64,000 nt of DNA, taken from NCBI GenBank assembly GCA_022316685.1, contig JAKJHU010000023.1:2591192-2655191 (forward strand). Reading direction: 5' to 3'. The notes under the pieces were generated by a model. It had not been told where the DNA came from and ran no database searches. It saw only the letters and a program-made list of their open reading frames with translations. Position 1 is the stretch's first letter. Each line of letters begins with the position of its first letter. Source of the stretch: Progne subis subis. Its lineage: Eukaryota > Chordata > Aves > Passeriformes > Hirundinidae. Position numbers and translations under genes: made by a program. This document shows positions 13,868 through 26,208 of this stretch, piece by piece.

Positions 13868-13985
13868 GCAATACTGCAGGATCTGGAGCAAAGACGTCCC
13901 CAGCTGGATGAACTAATAACTGCAGCACAAAATCTAAAAAACAAGACGAGCAATCAAGAGGCCCGGACAATAATTACTGACCGCA
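13868..13985 (+). CDS. DMD: Dystrophin exon 52 (spectrin repeat R20 region)
   Basis: This 118-nt exon encodes 39 residues plus the first base of an Ile codon. It starts in phase 0 (AILQDLEQRRPQL) and ends in ...TIITDR. The peptide is close to mammalian dystrophin exon 52, including the ITAAQNLKNKTSNQEA segment, and the exon length is the same as in human as I recall it. The acceptor is ...TTCAACTAG and the donor is the consensus GTAAGT at 13986-13991. The residues form helical, heptad-like sequence of a spectrin-type repeat in the central rod, which spaces the actin-binding end from the dystroglycan-binding end under the muscle membrane. By human numbering this is about residues 2515-2554. 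Loss of this exon alone would shift the frame (118 is not a multiple of 3). Utrophin is the only close relative, and the match is clearly better to dystrophin. Confidence 0.97.
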
Positions 13986-15471
13986 GTAAGTGGTGATTCT
14001 GCTATCATATGGCACTTCAGCAAACATGGAAAATGTTGTCCTATCTAATAAGCACTGAATTCTGCAAATACTTTATGCCTTTGCCATGAGAATGAGTCCC
14101 AACAGGACGGATTTTCCAAACTGCATATAGAAGAAATGTCAGTGAAAGACAGTGACGCCGTATTTCAAATTTTCCATCATAGCTTCATATTGCTTGTCTT
14201 CATAGTGGAAGGGCATTGTGCCAAATATAGAATGTGAGCACTGAAAATAAAGAAATACATTTATTCTTACACAAGGAGAAAAAAGAAAGAATTCACAGAA
14301 TATAGCCACAGGCTTGTACGAAGCTTTCAATTCCATCCCCTGTAGAACAGCTTCAGGCTCAGGCTCTTCTTTCATCTCCCCTCAGCACAACTCTGATGAT
14401 GCTCTGCATTACTTGGTATTATTTCTTCAGTTCTGTTTTCCCTTTCCAGATTTAACCAACTAGTTGTGCCTAAGGTGGTAAAATTAGTAGATTAAGTTCT
14501 AGAAGAAGTCTATAGAAGACAGAGTGTTGTCACCCTTTAAAGCTTGCATGTCCTTATACCCTTCATTCTAGGATGAAACACACTCTCAAGGTCATTTAAT
14601 AGAAGCAGCCCTTGTGATGAACTGCTGTATATCTTCAGTTAATATCTCAAGTTCTCAGGACTAGAAACTAAGGAAAAATGGACTTTTTTATGGTTATCAA
14701 GGTCTTCTATGGAGCTTAGGGAAGACCCAGGCCAAGTTCTTTGCATGTGGACAGAGACAATTCATATTAGGTAGATGTAAACCGTTCTGTACATCCTGGC
14801 ATGGAGACCAGGGCTTGCTCCCTGAAACTGATGACTGTGAGGGTACAAATGTAGGCTAAATTTTTCTATCCCTATAACTACAAACTTAATGTATCTATAT
14901 ACTTATTATCTCTTTCTTTTTATTCCATCAGGTGAGTGACGACATACTATGTCCAAATCAAAATGCATGTTTGGAACACATTGTTGGTAGTCACACATAT
15001 AAATACTATTTAGAGTATATCCTATGTGCAATACCATTGTTAAACTGCTACTGAAATATGCTACTCAGAGAAGGGGAAGCTTTATATTTTAAGAGGGATA
15101 ATCCTTATATATTACATAAGAACCCACTCCTGTTGGACTTGCAAATTAATTTTAGAATCACCTACTCATTTGGCTTCTCATGAATTGTGTACATGTACTT
15201 TAACTTTACAGTGCTTATTCAAAACCAACACCTGAAGTACTCCCATCAATATTTTGTAGTATGTTTTAATTTTTAATTGTGATACAAGTCTTCTGAAGTT
15301 AAGAATTGTAGACTTTGAAAAAATACAAGCATAATTCCTATATACCCTCAAGTGAATTGTATGCATGACTAAATTTTGTTCCATTGGAAAGTTGCACTTT
15401 AAGTGAATTTGCCGATTAAGAGATATTAAATACTTATTTCTCATACAGCAAAGGAGAGCAGCTATCAGACT

Positions 15472-15491
15472 GTAAATCATGAATGATTTAC
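15472..15491. repeat. Inverted repeat, 9-bp arms, 2-nt spacer
   Basis: The arms GTAAATCAT and ATGATTTAC are exact reverse complements around a GA spacer. Each arm carries a TGATTTAC-like core that resembles Hox/Pbx composite sites, but function is not shown. Confidence 0.7.
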
Positions 15492-16074
15492 GGTAGCTTA
15501 CAGTACAGATTTATTGTTGCTCAACTATATTACAGCTTGCGTCTGTGGCTAATAGTGTGTTAAATACATTATGCATGATGATTTCTTAGTTTTTATGTAT
15601 AAGAATTCCCAAAATTGTGGGTTAGTTTTTAACTTTAAGTACAAAACATTAGTTTTACTGTGATTTAGGAAGTAATTTTCTCTGCTGAAACTGTCAATGT
15701 CCTTGTCTACAAAAGTGCAACTTATGATGCAGTAGATACAGATCATGTCCCTTTACATACTTTCAAGTACACCTTGGAGTATGATCAGTCATTTTTTGGT
15801 CCAGTTTTCTGAGGCAGCAGACAAGATCCGTGAAGGTTTTTTGTGTTTAGTTAGTTTATCTCTGGGCAATTCTAGTAATATTAAACACTACTCAGGAGGT
15901 ATTTATTGCTTTTGGATTTTAAGGAGATCATGATATTTCTGGGAAACACAAAGATGCTGAGGCTTTACAATGTGACACATAGGTATTTCTGAATATTTGC
16001 CACATATGACATACTCTCATCTAAAGTACTTCTAAAGAACAACAGTAACTTTAATATTTTTAATTGCTTGATTT

Positions 16075-16620
16075 TTTTTTCCCCTCTCCTTCTGTGTCAT
16101 ATGAAGAAGTTGGAGATTGCTGTGATTGGTTTGAATTAGGTCTGCTGAATACCTGTATAGACAGGATCCACTTGTTCTGTCTGCAGCTATCTCTGTCCTT
16201 CACCTCTCCCACCCCATCACAGTGCTATCCTGTCCTGAAATTGGGAGCCTCCTTATTCCCAGCCCAGCTGGGTGGCTCCAGCTGTGTGCTCTCACCTACA
16301 GTACTCCTGTCCTCTACAATTCTCTCACCTACTGCAGGTGTTTTGCCCTGTCCTCCAGCACATACTGCATTCAGCCTACTGCACCCAGTGTGTTATCCCC
16401 AAGTCCATTCCGGGGAATCTTGTTCACAACCAGAACTGAACCCTGTATTGAAGAACCTACTCCACTTGCAAAGGTTTATGTATTCCTCAAAGCCTTAGAG
16501 AGTGTCCACTCTCTTATACCTGTACCTTGCACCAAGATGCTGCTGCAAGTCCTCCCTGACTACCTCATCCACAGACTCTTTCCTGAGTTTTTCTCCCTCC
16601 TCACGAATACAAATACGTTA
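16075..16620. other. C-rich, unidentified block
   Basis: This stretch is pyrimidine-rich and clearly higher in C than its flanks, with many CTCC, CCTG and CCCA words. Two overlapping + strand frames remain open (144 and 152 codons), but stop-poor C-rich sequence gives such frames by composition alone. The translations are Ser/Leu/Pro/Cys-rich and match no domain I know. It could be an old mobile element or unusual intron sequence; I do not recognise it. Confidence 0.4.
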
Positions 16621-17244
16621 CCATGGTTATGTTTTAGCAGTTATGAGTACGCATTTAATCTATTCTGTTTCATGACGTGAGCATTGACACATTGGTGCTT
16701 CCCTGCAGCAGCTGTGTACCACGCTCACAAGCAGCCTTCTGTAATGTCACACTGCCAGGGGCCAAAAGCATCAGATCCCATGATGAAGGAAAGGGAGCGA
16801 TGGGCTACAATGCCCTGGTCTTCGTGTAGGAGATGGTAGACTTGACTTTATCTAGTGCACACCCTGGGCTGAAGAACAGCATCTCACACTTTGGGAAGTG
16901 AAAAGGTGAGGTGAGCTCATTTGTATGAATAGGTTGTTCATTGACTTTTGCTGTTAAGGTGCTAGTAAAAACCCTGAAACAATCACCTGGCCAATATCAC
17001 TGAAGACAAATATTATAAATACTAAATCAGACTCAGGCACTCCACAAGAGCAGAGTTAGCTGCATTCTTTGTCACAGGATGGGCCAGTGTGTCATCATCT
17101 GAAATCAAACCCTGAAGGTTCTGGACTTTGTGCTAACATTGCTAACTTTTAAGTCACTCTTCTTAAAGAAATATGCAAGTTATGTTTATTAAAGTTTAAC
17201 TTTGAAATATATTTAGAGACCTTATTTCTTTTTAAAGTATTTGT

Positions 17245-17325
17245 AAAAAAAAAAAAAAAAACAAAAAAACAAAAAAAAAACCAGAAAAAACCCCCACAAA
17301 CACATTATACAAAATAAAAAAAATC
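17245..17325. repeat. A-rich/A-C simple repeat
   Basis: Poly-A runs broken by single C residues are followed by a short C run and more A-rich sequence. It is low complexity, with no mobile element recognised beside it. Confidence 0.85.
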
Positions 17326-20300
17326 AAACTACATTTGTTAGAAAATATCTATGATGAATTGCAAAATAAGTCTATAATAATGAGATTTTTATCAACATAG
17401 TTGTCATAGTATTGCGTAGATTCAGTCTTTCTTAGGAAGTAAAAACAGTAGTTAAAGATAAGCTCTTTATAGTTAAGCTCAATTAAATTGAATTATTTAC
17501 TATGAACGTTTTTTCTCCACCCTTACTTCATTATCTGCATGAAACTGCTGGATCTATACTACATGAAAAGACCTTGGCTTTATAAAGTAAAGCTTGTGTT
17601 ATGTTTACAGAACGTTATATTTAAATCTCTGTGTATTCTATGTAAATCATAGTTTGTTTACAATTTACACACTTGAGAATATGTGAGAATAATAATTACA
17701 TTTCATCTTGATGAAGAGTTGTGGGGAAAAGCAACATACATCTCTGCTCTTTTAATGCAGAAGCATCCTGTTCTAACAGAACCATATGCTGTACAATAAC
17801 ATTTTTCTCTCCATAATGCATCACAGTTCCAACATTCTTTGTTTTACTGCTGCTGAAAATGTTGCTTCTTTAAAATGAATGAGTTTCTAAGTAACTTTGA
17901 ATTTAAAAAAGTAATTAAACTTTGAAAATCACTTTTTTTTCCATCAGTCCTTATGTATGAATACATGAACTCTATAAGAAGTCAATATAGAAATACTGAG
18001 AGATAATAAATTTACAGTCTTACAATCAGAAAAACCAAAGCAATTACAAAGACTGTGTTATATCTTGCTAGATCCTGGAAATATAAGAAACTTTAAATAA
18101 CAGGCCTTCCTACTGTTGTGTTCACACACGTGCAAGAGGCAACAGTGCATAAATTTTCTCTGGTTTTACTTTGCTAGTAATTTACATCCCAATTTTATAA
18201 TGTGTTTTCTGGCTGTGCAAGTGATTGAGGTGGTATGGAAATTCATATTTATAAAACGATATGAAGAAATAATCTCTTAGTAAATAAACAATCTCCCTTT
18301 CAAGATTATAAACCAAGGTAAAACATATTTCTTTAGCAATTTTGTGAAGTTTATTGTATTCTCAAAATATCGCTTGAGAGGTTAATTAATTCTTATTACA
18401 TTAAATTCATAAATGATAGCAATAAATACAAGCATTTCAGTGAAGACTATTTTACTAAATAATTATATTTTGGGACAAAATGATTCCTTTTGAAATTTTC
18501 TTTGACAGTTTTAGAAAACAAGTCCACAAGTATATGAATAATTTATAGATGATGTCTTTAGAAGAGGTATTTTGGTTTTGTGGTTTATTGTTTGTGTTTG
18601 TTTCTCGTTGTTGGTTGGTTTTGGTATTTTTGAAGAAAACCTATATGCTATAATTGGTTGTTAGCAGAGCTGCATTTGAACTAATCTGGAAAGAGCCTGA
18701 ATGTCTCTGTGCCACAACATAAAAATGCCTTTATTTAATAGTTTGCTGTATTTGACAGTTTTATGGCAAAATCATCAACTTGTCATCTCTTTCACAACAA
18801 AATATACGGAAATTCCACAGTGAATTACAACTGCACTGTTCTCGACATCTTAATAAAATAGCCATTTCCACTGTACTGCCATCCATGTGGTTTTCTCTTA
18901 GAGCTACTGAATACAAATGAGTGTACCACTTGAAAAAACAAATTCACGCAATCTGGGATTTGCCATCCAGTAGTAAACCCTCTAGCTGCCTAGACCAAAA
19001 AAGAAAAGTATAAGAGAAAACTGTATTTGTATATAGTTTTCCAGTTATCTTGTTGATATTTTTGAGCTGAATTATTGAATAAACCCCAGTAGTCTATTCC
19101 TTGAATTCCACATTTTGAAGAACGTTTCAGGAATTCGAATTTCCTATGTCATATACATGCAGTTTATTAATCATCCTGATGTACCAGTTTACAGCTGACA
19201 GCTTGTTTTTCCCACGAGAACTTTGCGCCATAGAAGCAAAACAAGGGAGAAACAGTTGTTTATTAACAAAATGTCAATAACAAGATAAAACAAGCTATGA
19301 AAGGGGTAGAATGGTACTGAGAAGAGTATAGAGTTTAAAACCTGTTCCTTGATGCATGTTTCCTGCTGTAGGACCTGTAAGAAAGGCATGGGACATTTTA
19401 AGAAAGAGTAGGAAGTTATTTTGGAATACTGGGGAGAGTTGCTCTTTAGGAATGTGTGATAACATGTCCCAGAAATGTCTGAATGATTGGGGAATTCCAG
19501 TCATATACAACTTCTCAGGCTATTTATATTACAATGTGATTCAGTGGACAAAGGGCAAGATCTCAGCTGCCTGCTTCAGGTGTTGTAGCCCTCCCAAAAA
19601 GGCTTTGAGACTACAGACTCCCTATTCTTCACTTCTGGTTATATTGTTCAGAAGGAATGGCACAGATTTTTTGGTAGCTCCAGAGGTTATAAGTGTATTA
19701 GGTGATATTGTAGCTGGTGGCTTGCATGGTTCTCAAATCTCAAACCTGTAAAGAATGATTATAAAACTTCATGTTGTTGGTAATTCATGTGGAACTGGCT
19801 AGTTCTAGGCCAGATATTTCTAAATAGGTAAGAACACATATAAGAACAGAATAGATAAGTTTTATGCTGCTAGAACTCAGTCTGTGTTGAAAGACAGTCA
19901 CTCTGGATTTCTGTGATGTATAGAGGCACTTAATTATGTCCAAATTATGTCTTAGTAACAGTTTGTCTTCTATCCTACGAAGGCAGAATGGTTTATCAAC
20001 TCTCTCTTGAGAAAATTATGCTCACAAAGAGAGTTCTCACCCAACTTTGAACTTGTGAACAGTAAAGACGAAGTCCAGTGAGGAGTATAAGGCTGTGCTA
20101 CAGGAAGAGACCTTTCAGTAAATGTAATATTAAATACTTTTCTTAAAAGCCTTTAAATAATTTCAGCTAGGCCCAGAAGAGTGACAACAAACAAAGAAAA
20201 GCCACAAACAATAAAAAATAGCCTAGAATAGACAGTGTGATTTGGTAGGGAGATGTTTCACATTAATAGGCTCCACTTTGTTGTATGATAGTCACAGGTA

Positions 20301-23300
20301 CATAAAGTTAACTGGTTGGGACATACCCTCACCTGACAGAAGAACATACTTTCCTCTTTAGCCTCAGCAATGATTTGGTACAGCATTGGGAGAAAGCTGC
20401 TGTTTGAGTCTGCTTTGTATTTTGTTTTAACCTGTTGGTCACCACTGAGGGATGGAGTTAGCAGAGGTGGTTAGTCAGAGTACAGACAGAACTAAGTTCT
20501 TGTAATTTATAGTGTCAAGACAATTTAAGCCTATTTAATATTCTGCAATTCACTCTGCTGTTCTTCAAATGTTTGGAGACTGAGTTGATAGAATTTATTT
20601 TAGTAAAAGAGCCAAAACATATAAATCTTGAGCCCTCAGCCCCCAACCTTCAACCCACCCAGTCACCAATTAGGTGAAACTGTGGCCCAGAACCATGTGC
20701 AGACATGAAATGACAGAAAGTCTTGTCAGCAGGCAATTCCTTCCCCCAGCTACTACAGGCTGTTCCCCTAGTATGGTGAGTGCTGTTTGCTGTTGTCAGG
20801 GGCATCTTTCCTTCTTGTATGCTCAAAAGGAGTCATATTTTAACTGACTTATTTAATGTAACTGCCTGCCTTTGTTCTTAGAATCTTTGTGAAAACTCTC
20901 CATTCATATATCCATTTAATGGAGTTTTCTCTTTTTTTTTTAGTTTAGCAAGAGTAGTGTCTCAATAGCTTCAGAATGAAACAAATTTACTTGCAAAAGT
21001 GTTATAAGTGAAATGTAAAAGGAAGATAAGAAACTGCCACACAGGATGAGATGGCAGATTCTACTCATGTAGGTCTCTGAAAATGTTTAGTACCATGTTC
21101 TTCTGGAAAATGTTGAAGGATTCAATAGAATGCAAATCTGAAATAAATTGAGATTACTTCTCAAGATACAAAGTCTTTCACATCTTAATTAGACAAGTTA
21201 AAATATTTTTTGAAACATTTAATTGACCAAAACTGCCAAGAATATGTAATTCTTTGGGAAAGCAATCACTGAGGTTTCAACATATTTAACAATATCTAAT
21301 GTGAGGCTTCCTATTTACAGTGTTACAGCAAAAAAATCTGGCTTTGATTACATTGCATTTCAAGAATTGAATTAATTCTCATTTTTGTAAATGTTAATTA
21401 ACATTTATATAAAATACTTTAAAAACTGAAAATAATAAAATGCTAAAAAGATTTTATTACATCTTGTCAGAAGAGGTAGAAGAATGTTACATTGACTCAT
21501 GTAGTGGCCAGATAATCAGAAAGGAACGTTTTTTTCTCTTTGATACTGGACAGACTCAGTCAATTTGCAATGTTAGAGGGAGTAATATCTGCCATCAGTA
21601 GTGAAGGTGCTGTGCCTTTGTAGCTCTCAATACATGGTGACTTTTTTCAGTGACGTCTCAGATGAAAAGTGATGGAAGTGCTTCATCCTTGAAAGCAAAG
21701 TCAGGGAACAAGTATTCCTGCTTTCATGTAGCTGGAAAAAGACCACCCAAGTGCAAATATAAACATGAGGACCAGGGAATAATTTAGATGTGTCTGTAAT
21801 TTTAATCAGTAAAATACCAGGCACGGTAAGGTTAACAAAATATTCCGGGATAATTTGAGAATCCCCTTATACAGGTGGTGAAGTCAAGACTTGTTGGTAA
21901 GGTGGAACTACAACAACAAAGGAGGAATTATTAATTCTTTCCTTGCAATATATGATTACATCCAAGCAACACTTACCATTCCTAACTTTTCTTCATAGAG
22001 GAAATTCCCTGCCAAACACTAAGCGCTGATTCACTCCTGTGCCTCAGGTCAGTTTTATGATAGTATATGGATTTTTTTGTTGATTTTTGCCTTTAGATAT
22101 CAATGAAAATACGAGTAAGAGTGAAAGAGCAAACTTCTTGCATCACTCGTGTTCAGGTGGTCCTTTTCTAGTTAAGGTGGGGTAATATCTCTTATCCCAG
22201 CCTTTCTTTGCCATATTTCTTCAGAAGGATAGATTTTTCCACCTGTTTTGTTTGAATCTAACAAACCTAAGTGTTGCTGGTTTTGTCCCTGTTTCAAGGC
22301 AGTACTGTGTTACAAATAGCAACTTGCACAGAACATTTTAAATTTAACTAGAAGCAGATATGTAAACACTAAAAACATCCATTTTTATTTTTACCTTATT
22401 CATGATGACACAGAGACAAGCTGGGCTCATGTTACAACACATTAGTCAAAATGAAAATAAATGGAAATAAAAAGGAATTGTTCAGAAATAAAGTTTTGAG
22501 AATGTGACCAAATTATTTATCCACTGACAGATGGATGGGCAACATTTAATATCCACAATTATTTTAAAACCTTTGTCAGAACAGCATATATTCATTTATA
22601 CCAGACCATAATTTTCTGTAGTAATTAGAGGGCAAACAGGAAACAGAGGTCTTGCTCAGCAGAGATTACAAGCTAAATTTAGATGCCATATAATCAGCCA
22701 TATCAGGAAAATGCAGGTTTTGGTGTACACTGTGTCCCATCTCTTTTCCTAAAATGGATGCAATACACAAAGAACATATATTGGAACATGCAGTTCTCAG
22801 AAAATCTAGTTAAGCATCCTGGAGCATGTTTGGCCTAAGGATTTTACTTTGGCTATCCTTGATATAAATTCATCATAATTTTAGTTTTGCTTGAGTCAGG
22901 AATAAATCAGTAACAAAACCAATGTTTTACACAGCCCCAAAGCTCCTTTGCAAGTCCAGCCTGAGTAAATACAGGCTTAATCTGTGTGAGAGAGGTCCTA
23001 AGACTGGTGAGTGGTTGCATCAGCTGCTGATTTGATTCTGTTATATATACAAATCATCACAATGGATGACTTATAAAATACTGTAGATAATTCAAAGAAT
23101 TTAAGTTTATTACTGGTTTCAGGATCAAATGGTGACTCTGAGGCTTTTCAGTCTGTGTTTAGTGGATAACAGTGTTTCAGCCTTTATCATACCAAAAAGA
23201 GAAGGAAGGAGAAAAAACAAAACTGTTCTGAAGACTAGCTGCTTCTATTTCATCTTTCTTATCAGCAAGTCTATTCCATGACAGGTGAGAGAATGACTCA

Positions 23301-23751
23301 ACAGAGGACAATCCCTTGCCAACTAACAGCAAAGGAAGGTGGATAATGAGTATTCTGAGATGTGGTGAGAAAGTGGTGGCATTTGGGCTTGGTTAAGCTT
23401 AGAGCTTAAAAGAGAATATTTAGGAAAAAGATCTATTTTGTTATATTTTAATTGGATGGGAATTTGTGTACAGTCGGGCGAACGCCTATGCTATGGAAAT
23501 TTTTGCTGGAAGTGTCAGACTGTGTTTATGTCTGCTTTATCATCTTAAGTTTAGAAATGAGTGCTGTATTTCAGAGGAAGGGATATAATAATTTTGCAGA
23601 ATATTCTTTACAGTCTCTCTGAATTCCTGTGCTTTTGACACTTAGCTTTCTTCAATGCAGCATTATATTAAGATGGCAAAAGTAATAGTTTCATCTGTTT
23701 GTTGGACAATTTTCTTTGCTCTGTTTTATGTAGTTTCCTGAAAGCATAGTA

Positions 23752-24025
23752 AAATACAGAATAGAGCAGAATAGACTATTTCAGTTGAGAGGGACCTACA
23801 GTGACCATCTAGTCCTTCTCCTTGACCACTTCAGAGCTGATCAAATGTTAAAGCACTTTTTAAAGGTATTTTCCAAATGTCCCTTAAATGCTGATAGACA
23901 AGGGGCATCCACTGCCTCTTCAGGAATCCTCTCCCACTATCTGGCCTCCCTCTCAATAAAGAAATGTCCATCTCTAAATGTCTATCTAATGTCCAATCCA
24001 TACCAGTGCAGTGAGTTAAATTCAA
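23752..24025 (-). mobile_element. CR1 LINE 3' fragment, antisense
   Basis: Read on the minus strand this is a CR1 3' end. On the + strand it begins with a decayed tail (ACAGAATAGAGCAGAATAGA), then 'gagagggacc', 'gaccatctagtccttctcc', 'ggggcatccactgcctcttc', and 'tctcaataaagaaatgtcca', all in the usual antisense CR1 order. The tail repeats are degenerate, which suggests an older copy. An ORF covering it (87 codons) is a by-product of the element. Confidence 0.85.
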
Positions 24026-24822
24026 AATTTGCTGAGTTAAGGCCATAAGAGAATAGGGACTTTGAAGTGTTTGCCTAAAGCGGATTAAGTTCAGTCCATA
24101 GAGTGTCTCACCAATGTTTTGATCTGTGTTGGAGTACTACAGAGAACATGAACAAAGAAGTGCTGATATCTGATTAAAAGAAAACAAAACACTCCAGAAC
24201 AAACAAAACACCTCAGGCAAAATAAACCAAATAGTAAAGGGCAAGTTATCATGTCTTCCCTTTTCTCAGGATTGATGTAATTAATACATTATATATATAT
24301 TTTTTTTCCTTTAAAAAGTCCTTCTGAGCTAAAAGATTGCTCTAAGATGACAGATAGACTGTTTATTATTACTGTTTATGTATCTATTTAGTTATGTTCC
24401 TTCATACCGGGACTTGTGTATGAACTTGAGAACTAGTCCTTTAAATTCAGAATAGGAAAACAAAAAATGTTACCTGTTTTTTTTTCTGGCACACTCCTAT
24501 GCTTGAAGAGTTGTGCTCCTTTTAATTTCAAGTAACAGCATTTTTATGATAGGACCTCATTTTCTAATCAATTATTTTTTTAAAAAATAGGAGCATTGTA
24601 ATTGCCAGAGAATGCTCAAAATATTTGAATGTTATGGAATTGTCAGAATTTCTCCTTTCTCCTGCTGTGTATGTTAGTTCCTTAGTTGACTCTGTTGAAT
24701 ATTTACTTTGAAGTGCATTAGCCATTTTAAGTGTGAAATTTAACTACTTCTCTGCTTTATACTTTGAAAAAATTGAAACTGAGAACTTCAAGTGTTAGGA
24801 AGCTGAGATTCTATTTCTTTAC

Positions 24823-24825
<3 letters not shown>

Positions 24826-24855
<30 letters not shown>

Positions 24856-24867
24856 AAAAAAAAAAAA
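24826..24867. repeat. Poly-A run with one TT interruption
   Basis: There are 28 A residues, then TT, then 12 A residues. No retrogene or LINE body is visible on its left. Confidence 0.9.
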
Positions 24868-25070
24868 TGGATTAACCAGTATCAGACTGACAGCACCTTG
24901 TGGAGTACTTAAAAAATGGTGCAAGTGTGGGAGGGAAGACAGAATGGGACAGTTCCAAGAATTGTGGAAATGTCAATCTGAAGAAGCAGGAAACCCAAGG
25001 AATCTTTGGAAATAGTTCAAAATTGGTGCAATTTATCTAAAATACTGTGATTGTAAATCCAAAGGAAAAA

Positions 25071-25100
25071 CAACAACAAACAACAACAACAACAACAAAA
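25071..25100. repeat. (CAA)n microsatellite
   Basis: About ten CAA units with one imperfect AAA step form a simple trinucleotide array. Confidence 0.9.
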
Positions 25101-25324
25101 ACCACCACTAGGTAGATTTTAAAATTTTCAGTCTTTTGATATCTGATGTTTTTCTTCTCTCAGGAAAGTTACTGTAAGATAATTATTTCACCCAAATCAC
25201 CAGGACAATTCATAATCTATTGTGTAAACTTGACTTTGTTTTGAGTCTATAAGGTTCTGTCTGTGCTGGAATTTATAGTCAGCTGTCCCTGAAAATACAT
25301 CATGGGTGAAGCTGTATATCTGCT

Positions 25325-25785
25325 AAGTGCTGCATCCAGCTGTGGGTCCCCAGTACAAAGCAGACATGGACTTGTAAAAGCAGGTGCAGACGAGGCCATG
25401 AGGGCTGGAGCACCTCTCTAGGAAAACAGCCTGAGAGCTGGGATTGGTCATCCTGGAGAAGAGGAGGCTCCTGGGGCGCCTCACTGCCAACTTTCAGTTC
25501 TGGAGATGGAATTCTTGTAAGGGCAGTAGGGACAGAACACTGAGAATGGCTTTAAACTGAAAGAGTTTAGATTGGATGTCAGGAAGAAACTCTTTGCTGT
25601 GAGGGTGGTGGGGCACTGGAGCAGGGTGCCCCGAGAAATTACAGATGCCCCATTCCTGGTGGTGTTCAAGGCCAGACTGGGTGGGGCTTTGAGCAACCTG
25701 GGAGGATCCCTGCCCATAGGAGGGAGGTTGGAATGAGATGATTTTAAAGGTCTCCTCCAACTCAAACCATACTGTGAGTCTGTGA
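25325..25785 (+). mobile_element. CR1 LINE 3' end, sense, internally deleted
   Basis: The sense CR1 3' region is seen as 'gggctggagcacctctct', 'catcctggagaagaggaggc', 'tttaaactgaaagagtttag', 'gtgagggtggtggggcactg', 'ggtgttcaaggccagactgg' and 'ggtctcctccaactcaaacc', ending near a decayed GTGATT tail. Part of the usual segment between the 'gaggaggctcc' and 'actgaaagag' blocks is missing or rearranged. The encoded ORF2 tail is frameshifted. It is much more GC-rich than the neighbouring intron. Confidence 0.93.
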
Positions 25786-26046
25786 TTAAGAAACAGGTAA
25801 TTTTTAAATAAAATAAATTTATACTCTTTTCAGATTCTCTGGTGAAATAAAAAATTGTTAACTCAGTTCAGATGTACTGTTAACTCAATACAAAATACCT
25901 GAAATTTATGCTTGAAGCTGAATATAGAAATATTTTCAAAGAAGTACTATGATTTCTTTCCTTTCAAATCAGTTCTTGCTTATTTGAAAGTTTTCTTTGC
26001 TTTCTAAAGGAACTATAAAAGCTGGTGTGTTTTTGATTTGGCCCAC

Positions 26047-26157
26047 TTTTTTTTTTTTTTTTTTTTTTTTTGTGGTTTTTTTTTTTGTGTGTGTGTGTTT
26101 GTTTGTTTGGTGGTTTGTTTGTTTGTTTGTTTGTTTTTGTTTTTTGGGGTTTTTTTC
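26047..26157. repeat. Poly-T followed by G/T-rich tract
   Basis: Twenty-five T residues are followed by T/G sequence containing a short (GT)n and a (GTTT)n array, with no A or C until the right end near 26157. On the minus strand it yields Lys/Thr/Asn-rich meaningless frames. Confidence 0.9.
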
Positions 26158-26188
26158 CTCCTGATGCATGCATGGCTTTTTTTGGATA

Positions 26189-26208
26189 CTGAGCTTAGCT
26201 AAGCTCAG
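26189..26208. repeat. 20-bp perfect palindrome
   Basis: The half CTGAGCTTAG is followed at once by its exact reverse complement CTAAGCTCAG, with no spacer. The symmetry stops at the next pair outward (26188/26209). It lies about 30 bp right of the T/G-rich tract. It could form a small cruciform or bind a dimeric factor; no function is shown. Confidence 0.8.

Noticed and set aside
16064..16680. Overlapping open frames of 144 and 152 codons on the + strand
   Set aside because: C-rich composition lowers stop frequency. The translations are low in charged residues, share no domain with known proteins, and lie within intron 52.
24826..25018. Processed retrogene ending in the poly-A run
   Set aside because: No coding similarity is visible on either side of the run and there is no flanking direct repeat.
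25481..25765. Antisense open frames of 88 and 94 codons
   Set aside because: They fall wholly inside a sense CR1 3' end and are not genes.
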